From positions 1-17,814 of the forward strand of contig JBFGUI010000062.1 of assembly GCA_041565695.1 (NCBI GenBank): 17,814 nucleotides of DNA, read 5' to 3'. The notes under the pieces are model-generated. The model searched no databases, was not told the origin of the DNA, and worked only from the letters and a program-made list of their open reading frames with translations. This document shows positions 7,113 through 15,326 of this stretch, piece by piece. Source of the DNA: Pelagibius sp041565695. GTDB lineage: Bacteria; Pseudomonadota; Alphaproteobacteria; Kiloniellales; Kiloniellaceae. Made by a program: the position numbers and the translations under genes. Every line of letters begins with the position of its first letter. The stretch's first letter is position 1.

Positions 7113-8372
7113 ATGACGGAGAAGGATGCCGGGGCGGCGAACCCCTTTGCCGCGCTCGACGCCGGGCGCCCGCCCTGGGACGCTCTCGGCGCTTTCGTGC
7201 CGGCACCCCAGCCGCAGATCCCCGGCCGTGCGACGGGTCACCTGGCCGGCCTACGCTTTGCCGCCAAGGACATCTTCGATGTCGCCGGCTTCGTGACCGG
7301 CTGCGGCAATCCCGACTGGGCGCGCAGCCATGGCCCCGCCGCCGCGCACGCCCCGGTCGTCCAGGCGCTGCTCGAAGCCGGTGCCGAGCTGGCCGGCAAG
7401 ACTCTCACCGACGAACTGGCCTACAGCCTCAACGGCCAGAATTTTCACTACGGCACGCCGACCAACGTGAACGCGCCGGGGCGCATTCCCGGCGGCTCGT
7501 CCTCCGGCTCGGCCGCGGCGGTGGCCGGCGGCCTGGTCGACTTCGCGCTCGGCAGCGATACCGGCGGCTCGATCCGCATCCCGGCCAGCTACTGCGGGAT
7601 CTTCGGCCTGCGCCCGAGCCATGGCCGCATCTCTCTCGATGGCGTGATGCCGCTGGCACCCAGCTTCGATACTGTCGGCTGGTTCACCCGCGATGCCGAA
7701 CTGCTGCATCGGGTAGGCGTCGTGCTGTTCGGCAGCGCCGCCGGAACGGCGACGCGCTGGCAGCGCCTGTTGCTGGCCGAGGACGCCTTCGCCCTGGCGA
7801 CGCCGGCCGCCGCCGCCGCCCTGGCGCCGCTGGTCGGGCGGCTGGAGCAGCGCCTCACGCCGGGCGAGAAGGTCCGGGCGGCCGGGGCAGAGGAGAGTCT
7901 GGAAGACTGGATGTGGCGCTTCCGGCACATCCAGGCGCGCGAGATCATGGCCACGCACGCCGCCTGGATCGCCGAAACGAAGCCGACCTTCGGGCCGGAG
8001 TCGCAGGAGCGCTTCGACTGGGCCGCCGGCATCACCGAAGCGCAGGCGGCCCCGGCGCGCGAAGCCCGCGAGGTCTTTGCCGCACGTCTCACCGGTCTGC
8101 TGGGCGACGATGCCCTGCTCTGCCTGCCGGCGGCCCCGGGCATCGCGCCGCGCTGCGACAGCGACGCGGAGCAGCTGAAGGCGCACCGCAGTGCGGTGCT
8201 GTGCCTGACGTCGATCGCCGGCCTTGCCCGCCTGCCGCAGGTCTCGCTGCCGCTGGCACGGGTCGAGGGCTGCCCGCTCGGCCTGTCGCTGATCGCCCCG
8301 CGCGGCGCCGACGAGGACCTGCTGGCCTTCGCAGAGGCCTTCTGCGCCACCGAGGAACGCCTCGATCTGTAG
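7113..8372 (+). CDS. Amidase (second amidase signature enzyme)
   Basis: This encodes 419 residues from an ATG at 7113 with a GGGGGGAGAAG purine tract upstream. The catalytic triad is visible: Lys52 in RFAAKDIFDV (48-57), Ser129 in IPGGSSSGSAAAVAGG (125-140) and Ser153 in GSDTGGSIRIPASYCGIFGLRPSHGR (within 147-172). The LRPSHGR version and the short N-terminus resemble plant AMI1/indole-acetamide-type amidases more than GatA. The enzyme is shorter than the 471-residue amidase at 5135 and clearly a distant relative rather than a recent duplicate. It is predicted cytoplasmic. It follows the 98-residue secreted protein by 44 bases and converges on the kinase gene, whose stop codon lies 18 bases away. 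The true substrate cannot be told from sequence. Confidence 0.93.
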   Translation: MTEKDAGAANPFAALDAGRPPWDALGAFVPAPQPQIPGRATGHLAGLRFAAKDIFDVAGFVTGCGNPDWARSHGPAAAHAPVVQALLEAGAELAGKTLTDELAYSLNGQNFHYGTPTNVNAPGRIPGGSSSGSAAAVAGGLVDFALGSDTGGSIRIPASYCGIFGLRPSHGRISLDGVMPLAPSFDTVGWFTRDAELLHRVGVVLFGSAAGTATRWQRLLLAEDAFALATPAAAAALAPLVGRLEQRLTPGEKVRAAGAEESLEDWMWRFRHIQAREIMATHAAWIAETKPTFGPESQERFDWAAGITEAQAAPAREAREVFAARLTGLLGDDALLCLPAAPGIAPRCDSDAEQLKAHRSAVLCLTSIAGLARLPQVSLPLARVEGCPLGLSLIAPRGADEDLLAFAEAFCATEERLDL

Positions 8373-8390
8373 CGCGAGAAGGCGCCGGCG

Positions 8391-10046
<1,656 letters not shown>

Positions 10047-10157
10047 GGCTGGATCGAAGAGCTGGCGCAGCAGCGGGGTCAGCAGATAGGTGCTGAAGAC
10101 CAGCAGGGTGCCGGCGCAGAGGATCGATATGGAACGGCGGTGCAGGCGATAGTGGCG

Positions 10158-10160
10158 CTA
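10158..10160 (-). other. In-frame amber codon splitting the sensor kinase
   Basis: The plus strand reads CTA, giving TAG on the coding strand. Codons on both sides stay in the same frame: GGC ATC CTG TTC before it, and CGC CAC TAT CGC after it. It falls at codon 145 of a 733-residue reading frame, between predicted membrane helices five and six. A single base change from CAG (Gln), TAC or TAT (Tyr), or TGG (Trp) would explain it. No frameshift is needed. Confidence 0.85.
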
Positions 10161-10592
10161 GAACAGGATGCCGGCCGCGCCGACGCCGCCGGCCGCGCCG
10201 ATGTTGAGCGCCAGCAGCACCGGTAGCGGCACCTGCGGATTGATGAGGCAGGTGGCGGTGCCGACGAGGATCACCACGACGGCGGCCTGCAGCGCGCGCA
10301 GGTGGGTCCGGTGGCCGAGGAAACGCAGGGTGCCGCCGAGCAGCAGGAGGGCGATCATGGCCTGGCCGCCTTCGTGGACCGCCAGGAAGCAGGGCGGGCC
10401 GAAGGTCGACGCCAGCGCCAGGGCGCCCAGGCGCACCGCCTCCATGCCCAGGGTCGCCGCCCACCACATCAGGGCCGGAGAGGTGTCCGCCTGCCGGGCA
10501 GTGGTCAGCGCCATGATCGCCAGCAGGGCCGGCGCCATGGCCGCAACCAGCATGACGGCGGGGAAGGAGAAGAAGGTGGCCTCGACGGGCAT
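10158..10592 (-). CDS. N-terminal membrane sensor module of the split histidine kinase
   Basis: This encodes 144 residues from ATG 10590-10592 (MPVEATFFSF), ending at TAG 10158-10160. About five hydrophobic segments are visible near residues 10-30, 38-60, 66-90, 99-116 and 120-144. The frame is identical to that of the downstream kinase. Removing the TAG would join GILF to RHYRLHRRS and then two more membrane helices, making a seven-helix input domain before the PAS domains. The total would be 733 residues, a normal architecture for a membrane sensor kinase. Alone this piece has no recognisable function. An upstream ATG at 10697 exists, but the extra residues are Arg-rich and unconvincing. 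Either a nonsense mutation has split the gene, the sequence has an error, or readthrough occurs. Confidence 0.65.
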   Translation of the reverse strand: MPVEATFFSFPAVMLVAAMAPALLAIMALTTARQADTSPALMWWAATLGMEAVRLGALALASTFGPPCFLAVHEGGQAMIALLLLGGTLRFLGHRTHLRALQAAVVVILVGTATCLINPQVPLPVLLALNIGAAGGVGAAGILF

Positions 10593-10624
10593 GACCGGCA
10601 GCAAGTCCCCAAGAGCACCGCCTC

Positions 10625-10645
10625 GCCGGCAGCGCGCCTGCCGGC
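10625..10645 (-). promoter_or_regulatory. Perfect hairpin in the kinase leader
   Basis: The inverted repeat GCCGGCAG-N5-CTGCCGGC has a perfect 8-bp stem. On the minus strand it ends about 33 bases before the ATG at 10592. No T-run follows on either strand, so it is not a standard terminator. It may affect translation or message stability, or simply reflect GC richness. Confidence 0.3.
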
Positions 10646-10747
10646 CCCCCACACTTGCAGGCCGAAACCAAGCTCGCTCGCGCGCCGCAGCGGGCAAACA
10701 AGCTGTGATAACCCAGTAGAGTTAAGTCATCCTAAAAGAAACGCTGT

Positions 10748-10785
10748 GGTTGATTAACCATTCCGCCGCCGGCCGTCTCACGGCC
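10748..10785 (-). terminator. Possible terminator region after apt
   Basis: On the minus strand, 17 bases after the apt stop codon, comes GGCCGT-GAG-ACGGCC (10771-10785). It is followed by a small second stem, TGGTT-AATC-AACCA, that leads into the T-rich CAGCGTTTCTTTTAGG. Neither stem alone is a textbook terminator. Together they could separate apt from the kinase gene, which starts about 210 bases after apt ends. Confidence 0.3.
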
Positions 10786-10802
10786 CCCGGATGGCGGTGC
10801 CC

Positions 10803-11318
10803 TCAGCTGTCGTAGGCGATCAGCGTCTCGATCGGCATATCGAGGTTTTCCCGGCCTTTCAGGAAGGTCAGCTCGATGATGCAGGCCGCCCCGGTCACCT
10901 GCGCGCCGGCCGAGCGCAGCAGCTGGGCGGCGGCGTTCATGGTGCCGCCGGTGGCCAGCAGATCGTCCAGCAGGAAGACTCTCTGGCCGGGCTGCACGGC
11001 GTCGGCCTGGATCTCGATGGTATCGGTGCCGTACTCCAGGTCGTAGGTGAAGGGCAGGGTGGCGCCCGGCAGCTTGCCCTTCTTGCGGACCATGACGAAG
11101 CCCTTGTTGAGCTTCAGCGCCAGAGGGGCGGCGACCAGGAAGCCGCGGGACTCGATGCCGGCCAGCACATCGGGTTCGTGCTGGTGGACGATCTCGGCCA
11201 GGCGATCGACCGTGGTCTGCCAGGCCTGGGGATGCGCCAGCAGCGGCGAGATGTCGTAAAACAGAATGCCGGGGCTCGGGAAATCCGGAATTCCACGGAT
11301 ATGTTCTCTCAGGTTCAT
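10803..11318 (-). CDS. apt: Adenine phosphoribosyltransferase
   Basis: This encodes 171 residues, the normal length for bacterial Apt. The enzyme salvages adenine, forming AMP and pyrophosphate from adenine and PRPP in the cytoplasm. The N-terminus MNLREHIRGIPDFPSPGILFYDISPLL (1-27) is typical of Apt. AGIESRGF (53-60) and the flexible loop RKKGKLPG (78-85) are in place. The PRPP-binding motif VFLLDDLLATGGTM spans 114-127, with the expected Asp-Asp pair. The ATG at 11316-11318 gives the canonical start, although the ribosome site before it is weak. The gene diverges from the aminotransferase gene across about 260 bases. The kinase fragments downstream lie on the same strand, but the gap argues against one operon. 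Confidence 0.97.
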   Translation of the reverse strand: MNLREHIRGIPDFPSPGILFYDISPLLAHPQAWQTTVDRLAEIVHQHEPDVLAGIESRGFLVAAPLALKLNKGFVMVRKKGKLPGATLPFTYDLEYGTDTIEIQADAVQPGQRVFLLDDLLATGGTMNAAAQLLRSAGAQVTGAACIIELTFLKGRENLDMPIETLIAYDS

Positions 11319-11579
11319 AGCCCGTTGTGCCCCCTGTCGCCTGTTGCCCTCTGGCCTGCGGCCGGCCGCGCTGTCGCGGTCCGGCGCATCCTACTGGTCC
11401 GTCCGGGGAAGGACAACGTGCAGGCGTACGCAAATCCGCAGAATCGGGGCTCTTTGCGTCGCCCGCAGGGCTGCCCTTCGACAGTGATGGGGGTGGGCGC
11501 CGTGACAGGCCGTTTGTGATCGTCCTAAACTGTCGCGACAAGCCGCATCCGCTTATCCGGGCATGAGAGAGAGGTCGTC

Positions 11580-12920
11580 GTGAGCTATATCTTCCCGCGT
11601 CACACCAAGGCCAGCTATCCCGTCGCCGTCGGCGGCGAGGGTCCCTACCTCATCGACAGCAAGGGCAAGCGCTACATCGACGCTTCGGGCGGCGCCGCCG
11701 TGTCCTGCCTCGGCCACGGCCACCCGGCGGTGATCAAGGCGATCAAGGACCAGGTCGACAAGATCGCCTATGCCCACAGCGCCTTCTTCACCACCGAGGT
11801 CTCCGAGGCGCTGGCCGAGCACCTGATCAAGCGGGCGCCCGGGGGGCTGGCGCGGGTCTACTTCGTGTCGGGCGGCTCGGAGGCCAACGAGACGGCCCTC
11901 AAGCTGGCCCGCCAGTACCATCTGGAGAACGGCGAGGCCGGGCGCGCCCACTTCATCGCCCGCCTGCAGAGCTACCACGGCAACACCCTGGGGGCGCTCT
12001 CGGTCGGCGGCAACGCCGCGCGGCGCGCGCCCTATCAGCCGCTGCTCAGCCCGGCGAGCCACATCGACCCCTGCTACGCCTATCGCCACCAAGGGCACGA
12101 CGAGAGCGAGGAAGCCTACGGACGGCGGGTCGCCGACGCGCTGGAGACCGAGATCCTGCGGGTCGGGCCGGACAAGGTCGCCGCCTTCATCGCCGAGCCG
12201 GTGGTCGGCGCCACCCTGGGGGCGGTGCCTTCGGTCACCGGCTACTTCAAGCGCATCCGTGAGATCTGCGACAAATACGGCGTGCTGCTGATCCTCGACG
12301 AGGTGATGTGCGGCATGGGCCGCACCGGGACCCTCTTCGCCTGCGAGCAGGACGGCATCGCGCCGGACATCCTGACCTGCGCCAAGGGCCTCGGCGGCGG
12401 CTACCAGCCGATCGGCGCGGTGCTCTGTTCCGGGCGCATCTACGACACCATCGCTTCGGGATCTGGCGCCTTCGAGCACGGTTTCACCTACATCGGCCAC
12501 GCCACGGCCTGTGCGGCGGCGCTGGCGGTTCAGCGCACCATCGAGTCCGACAAGCTGCTGGACAACGTGCAGCGCCAGGGCGCGGCCCTGCGCGAGGCCC
12601 TCGAGGCGCGTTTCGGCAACCACCACCACGTCGGCGATATCCGCGGGCGCGGGCTCTTCATCGGCCTCGAGCTGGTGGCCGACCGGGCCAGCAAGGAGCC
12701 CTTCGATCCGGCCCTCAAGGTCAATGCGCGCATCAAGCAGCGCGCGATGCAAGAGGGCATGGTCTGCTATCCCGCCGGCGGCACGGCCGACGGCAAGCGC
12801 GGCGACCATGTGCTGCTGGCGCCCTCGTTCATCGTGCAGCCGCCGCACCTGGAGGAGATCGTCGACAAGCTCGGGCGCTCGGTCGACTCGGTACTGGCCG
12901 AGGTGGGCGCGGCGGCATGA
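11580..12920 (+). CDS. Class III (omega) PLP aminotransferase
   Basis: This encodes 446 residues from a GTG at 11580 with AGAGAGG just upstream, giving MSYIFPRHTKASYPVAVGGEG. Class III hallmarks are present: the cofactor-phosphate motif VSGGSEANETALKLAR (96-111), YHGNTLGALSV (132-142), the ring-contacting Asp240 in ILDEVMCGMGRTG (238-250) and the PLP lysine Lys269 in TCAKGLGGGYQPIGAVL (266-282). The family moves amino groups from omega- or beta-positioned amines to pyruvate or 2-oxoglutarate. It is often annotated aspartate aminotransferase family protein, but true aspartate aminotransferases are class I. The stop overlaps the start of the BKACE gene by four bases, so the two are co-translated and probably act in one pathway. 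The substrate could be a beta-amino acid whose product is the beta-keto acid cleaved by BKACE (inference). Confidence 0.93.
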   Translation: MSYIFPRHTKASYPVAVGGEGPYLIDSKGKRYIDASGGAAVSCLGHGHPAVIKAIKDQVDKIAYAHSAFFTTEVSEALAEHLIKRAPGGLARVYFVSGGSEANETALKLARQYHLENGEAGRAHFIARLQSYHGNTLGALSVGGNAARRAPYQPLLSPASHIDPCYAYRHQGHDESEEAYGRRVADALETEILRVGPDKVAAFIAEPVVGATLGAVPSVTGYFKRIREICDKYGVLLILDEVMCGMGRTGTLFACEQDGIAPDILTCAKGLGGGYQPIGAVLCSGRIYDTIASGSGAFEHGFTYIGHATACAAALAVQRTIESDKLLDNVQRQGAALREALEARFGNHHHVGDIRGRGLFIGLELVADRASKEPFDPALKVNARIKQRAMQEGMVCYPAGGTADGKRGDHVLLAPSFIVQPPHLEEIVDKLGRSVDSVLAEVGAAA

Positions 12921-13771
12921 CCGCGGTGGAGCAGGTCGACTGGACGCCGATGGTTCTGGCGGTGGCGCCGAACGGCGCGCGCAAGACCAAGGCGGATCAC
13001 CCGGCGATCCCGATCGCGCCCGCCGAGCTGGCCGCCACGGCGGCGGCAGCCCAGGCCGCCGGCGCCGCGATGATCCACCTGCACGTGCGCGACGCCGAGG
13101 AGAAGCACAGCCTCGATGTCGGCGCCTACCGCGAGGCCACGGCGGCGGTGCGCGAGGCGGTCGGCGACAGGATGGTCATCCAGGTGACCAGCGAGGCGGT
13201 GGGGATGTTCACCGCCCAGCAGCAGATGGCCATGGTGCGCGAGCTGGAGCCGGAGGCGGTCAGCCTGGCGATCCGCGAGCTCGTGCCCGAGGGCGGCGAG
13301 GCGGAGGCAAAGGACTTCCTCACCTGGCTGGTCGGCGCCGGCATCCTGCCGCAGTACATCCTCTACGCCCCGGAGGACGTCGCGCGCTTCGGCCAGCTGC
13401 AGGACAGCGGCGTCGTTCCGCCGGGCCCGGCCTGCCTGCTCTTCGTCCTGGGGCGCTACACACCGGGCCAGCGTTCGGTGCCCAACGACCTGCTGCCCTA
13501 TCTCAGCGCCATTGAGGCCTGGCCCGAGGCGGCCAAGCTGCCCTGGGCGATCTGCGCCTTCGGGCCGAAGGAAACCGCCTGCGTCACGGCGGCGGCGACT
13601 CTCGGCGGCCATGCCCGGGTCGGGTTCGAGAACAACCTCTTCCTGCCGTCCGGGGCCCAGGCGCGCGACAATGCGGAACTGGTCGCCGCCGGGGGGGCGG
13701 CGGCGGCGGCCATCGGGCGGCCGCTGGCCGATGGCGCCACCGCCCGCCGCCTCATGGGCGCCGGCGCCTAG
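12917..13771 (+). CDS. BKACE / 3-keto-5-aminohexanoate cleavage family enzyme (DUF849)
   Basis: This encodes 284 residues from an ATG at 12917 in an ATGA overlap with the preceding stop. BKACE enzymes are zinc-dependent. They condense a beta-keto acid with acetyl-CoA and split it into acetoacetate and a new acyl-CoA. Family signatures are visible: the N-terminal VAPNGARKTKADHPAIPI (15-32), the zinc-binding MIHLHVRD (52-59) with His54 and His56, QVTSEAVG (89-96) and the C-terminal metal ligand Glu238 in RVGFENN (234-240). The residue after Glu238 is Asn, where characterised Kce has Asp. A hydrophobic pocket lining (ILPQYILYAP, 143-152) suggests a non-polar substrate, but the exact one cannot be read off. 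The gene ends 11 bases from the convergent copper-chaperone gene. Partnership with the aminotransferase is firm from the overlap. Confidence 0.92.
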   Translation: MTAVEQVDWTPMVLAVAPNGARKTKADHPAIPIAPAELAATAAAAQAAGAAMIHLHVRDAEEKHSLDVGAYREATAAVREAVGDRMVIQVTSEAVGMFTAQQQMAMVRELEPEAVSLAIRELVPEGGEAEAKDFLTWLVGAGILPQYILYAPEDVARFGQLQDSGVVPPGPACLLFVLGRYTPGQRSVPNDLLPYLSAIEAWPEAAKLPWAICAFGPKETACVTAAATLGGHARVGFENNLFLPSGAQARDNAELVAAGGAAAAAIGRPLADGATARRLMGAGA

Positions 13772-13782
13772 GAGCTTCAGAC

Positions 13783-14343
13783 CTAGTTCGACTGCGGCAT
13801 CGTGCCGTGTTTCATCGAACCCGGACCCATGCCGTGTCCCGGCATGCCCTGGCCATGCATGCCCTGGCCGGGCATGCCGCCCTGCGGACCCAGGCTGCCG
13901 ATGGCCTGCACCGGCACCTCGATGGTGATGGTGCCGGCCTTCTCGAAGGTCAGGGTGAGGGGAAAGCTGCCGCCTTCGGCGAGCGGCGCCTTGAGGCCGA
14001 TCAGCATGACGTGATAGCCGCCGGGCTCGAGGCTGGCGGTGCCGCCTTGCGGGATCTCCACCGCTTCGACCTGGCGCATCTTCATCACGTTGCCTTCCAT
14101 CAGATGGATGTGCAGTTCCACCCGTCCGGCGACGTCGCCGGACGCGGCGATCAGGCGGTCGGCGGGTCCGCTGTTGCGGATCGTCATGAAGGCGGCGCTG
14201 TTGCGCGCCGGGCCGGCGGAGGCCCGCGCCCAGGACTGCTCGATGGTGAGGGCCCCGAGACTGTAGTCCGTGGCGCGGGCTGCGGTGCCAGTGAGGGAAA
14301 GCGCCACGATGGCGCCGAAGAGGAGGGAAAGGGTCTGCTGCAT
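13783..14343 (-). CDS. PCu(A)C-type periplasmic copper chaperone with Met/His-rich tail
   Basis: This encodes 186 residues. PCu(A)C proteins carry Cu(I) through the periplasm, mainly to the CuA site of cytochrome c oxidase. Residues 1-24 are a signal peptide. The copper site matches the family pattern H-X10-M-X21-H-X-M exactly: His78, Met89, His111 and Met113. His80, Met82 and Met87 lie close by. After the usual end of the domain near residue 148 comes a tail with methionine at 157, 162, 167, 172, 177 and 182, a strict five-residue period of GMPGQ/GMHGQ-like units. The tail also holds His163, His170 and His179, and could be a second copper-binding region. The ATG is at 14341-14343. A DUF2946 gene lies 141 bases upstream on the same strand, supporting a copper role. 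Confidence 0.93.
   Translation of the reverse strand: MQQTLSLLFGAIVALSLTGTAARATDYSLGALTIEQSWARASAGPARNSAAFMTIRNSGPADRLIAASGDVAGRVELHIHLMEGNVMKMRQVEAVEIPQGGTASLEPGGYHVMLIGLKAPLAEGGSFPLTLTFEKAGTITIEVPVQAIGSLGPQGGMPGQGMHGQGMPGHGMGPGSMKHGTMPQSN
13798..13881 (-). repeat. Pentapeptide-repeat tail of the copper chaperone
   Basis: This codes for residues 155-182, where Met recurs every fifth residue (GMPGQ, GMHGQ, GMPGH, GMGPG, SMKHG, TM). At DNA level, CATGCCCTGGC occurs at 13843-13853 and again at 13858-13868 on the plus strand, a 15-base period. This suggests growth by short tandem duplication. Confidence 0.75.
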
Positions 14344-14484
14344 GGGATCGCTACCTTGTCGGTCTTAATCGGCAGTTCGGGGGACAGGCGGCCCCGGAAG
14401 GGGAACCGCGGCGGCTGCCGGTCGTTGCAACGGCTGTCTGACGAAAAACGGGCGGCCGGACGCGACCGGCGCCGCCCACGGATT

Positions 14485-14922
14485 TCAGACGGCCGGCGGA
14501 CCGCGGGAGAACGCGTAGCCGTTAAGCGGTGACAGGACGGCATCGGCGTCCGCCGGCAGCACGGGCGCCGAGCGCGCCGCCCCGCCCGTGACCGCCAGCG
14601 CCACCGGCGGTGCAGCGACGCCGGTCTGGGCAAAGACGGTGCACACCGGACAGCTGTCGATCTTGCCGTGGGCAGGCGGCGCGGGAGGCTCTTCCGATTC
14701 GGATCGGCGGCGGTCGGCGGCTGTGCCGGCCCTCGCCGGTGCGACAACGCGCTCGGCGCTGCAGATCTCGGTGGCGCCCGGAAAGCTTTCCTGGGCCGCC
14801 ACAGCGGGCGCGCCGAGCAGGGCGACCAGGAGCATGGCCAGGCCGTGGCCGAGCAGCCCCAGAACCGCCAGGCTGCTGGCGGCGATCCGCAGAAACCGGG
14901 CGCTCTGGCTGCGACGCGTCAT
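14485..14922 (-). CDS. DUF2946 family membrane/exported protein
   Basis: This encodes 145 residues from ATG 14920-14922. A second in-frame ATG at 14953-14955 adds eleven residues, and neither start has a good ribosome site. From the first, MTRRSQSARFLR leads into a hydrophobic stretch (about 13-42), a signal anchor or signal peptide. DUF2946 marks follow: an ICSAE cysteine, then a charged Pro-rich linker, HGKIDSCPVCTVFAQ with the CPVC pair, and the C-terminal RGPPA. The family function is unproven, but such genes recur beside copper-related genes. Here the PCu(A)C gene follows on the same strand, so the cysteines may bind copper (inference). Expression may be controlled by the 5' leader, which holds a hairpin at 15075-15091. 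Confidence 0.8.
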   Translation of the reverse strand: MTRRSQSARFLRIAASSLAVLGLLGHGLAMLLVALLGAPAVAAQESFPGATEICSAERVVAPARAGTAADRRRSESEEPPAPPAHGKIDSCPVCTVFAQTGVAAPPVALAVTGGAARSAPVLPADADAVLSPLNGYAFSRGPPAV

Positions 14923-15064
14923 GGTCCGCGAGCTTAGAGCACGGCCCCGAAGCATGCCAGCCCCGCGCCTGCGACACAGCGCCGCCAGCGGCGGACCTAG
15001 CCTCCCTGATTATCGCGGTTCGGCACAACGGGGTGGACAGGCCGCTAAGGACAAGTGTTCAATA

Positions 15065-15091
15065 GGCAAAACAACGGTGGTCTAACCACCG
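15065..15091 (-). terminator. Terminator-like or attenuator-like hairpin upstream of DUF2946
   Basis: On the minus strand CGGTGG-TTAGA-CCACCG (15075-15091) forms a perfect 6-bp stem followed directly by TTGTTTTGCC. This has the form of an intrinsic terminator pointing at the DUF2946 gene, about 150 bases before its start. No minus-strand gene lies upstream within the 300 or so bases before it, so it could be a leader attenuator. The stem is short. Confidence 0.3.
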
Positions 15092-15257
15092 GACCAAAGG
15101 CACAGGGAATCGCGTTCTGACTAGCTTTGCTTTGCACGCCAAGACCGGACGGCTTGACGGGTTGTGTCCTCTGGGCGCCCGCAACCGCCGATTCCGCGCC
15201 TGGCCGTCGACAGGTTTCCTGGGTTGCCCTGCTTCCGGATCTCTGGGGGCGCGGCGT

Positions 15258-15274
15258 CCCGCCGCAACGGCGGG
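15258..15274 (+). promoter_or_regulatory. Hairpin in the TAXI gene leader
   Basis: CCCGCCG-CAA-CGGCGGG is a perfect 7-bp stem with a three-base loop, ending 48 bases before the TAXI start codon. No T-run follows, so it is not a terminator. It may stabilise the message or mark a leader structure. Confidence 0.35.
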
Positions 15275-15278
15275 TGTC

Positions 15279-15326
15279 ATGAGTTTCCATTTCGCAGTGA
15301 TTGAATTGGGAGTGAAGAACCCATGA
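15279..15326 (+). CDS. Possible 15-residue leader peptide coupled to the TAXI gene
   Basis: An ATG at 15279 begins a short frame, MSFHFAVIELGVKNP. Its TGA (15324-15326) overlaps the ATG of the TAXI gene (15323-15325). This ATGA geometry would let ribosomes pass directly into the transporter gene. It starts five bases after a hairpin. No clear ribosome site precedes it, so it may be chance. Confidence 0.2.
   Translation: MSFHFAVIELGVKNP

Larger units (their letters stand above)
14956..15278. other. Intergenic region between DUF2946 and TAXI genes
   Basis: This stretch of about 320 bases separates two divergent genes and must hold promoters for both. I see no tRNA, repeat array or convincing protein. 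The frame from 15132 that runs into the TAXI start is mostly non-protein-like. A TTGACG hexamer at 15154-15159 could be a forward -35 element, but no matching -10 lies at the right distance. The hairpins at 15075-15091 and 15258-15274 are listed separately. Confidence 0.5.

Noticed and set aside
10158..10160. TAG read as pyrrolysine
   Set aside because: Pyrrolysine is confined to some methanogens and a few anaerobic bacteria; nothing here suggests its machinery.
10722..10736. CtrA-like TTAA-N7-TAAA between apt and the kinase gene
   Set aside because: It has one mismatch to the consensus, and such sites arise by chance; no other support.
11563..11583. Six-codon mini-ORF ending in a GTGA overlap with the aminotransferase start
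   Set aside because: Too short, and it only reflects the ribosome-site sequence AGAGAGG.
11553..12848. Long reverse open frame (431 codons) opposite the aminotransferase
   Set aside because: It is a shadow of the aminotransferase reading frame and shows no recognisable domain or ribosome site.
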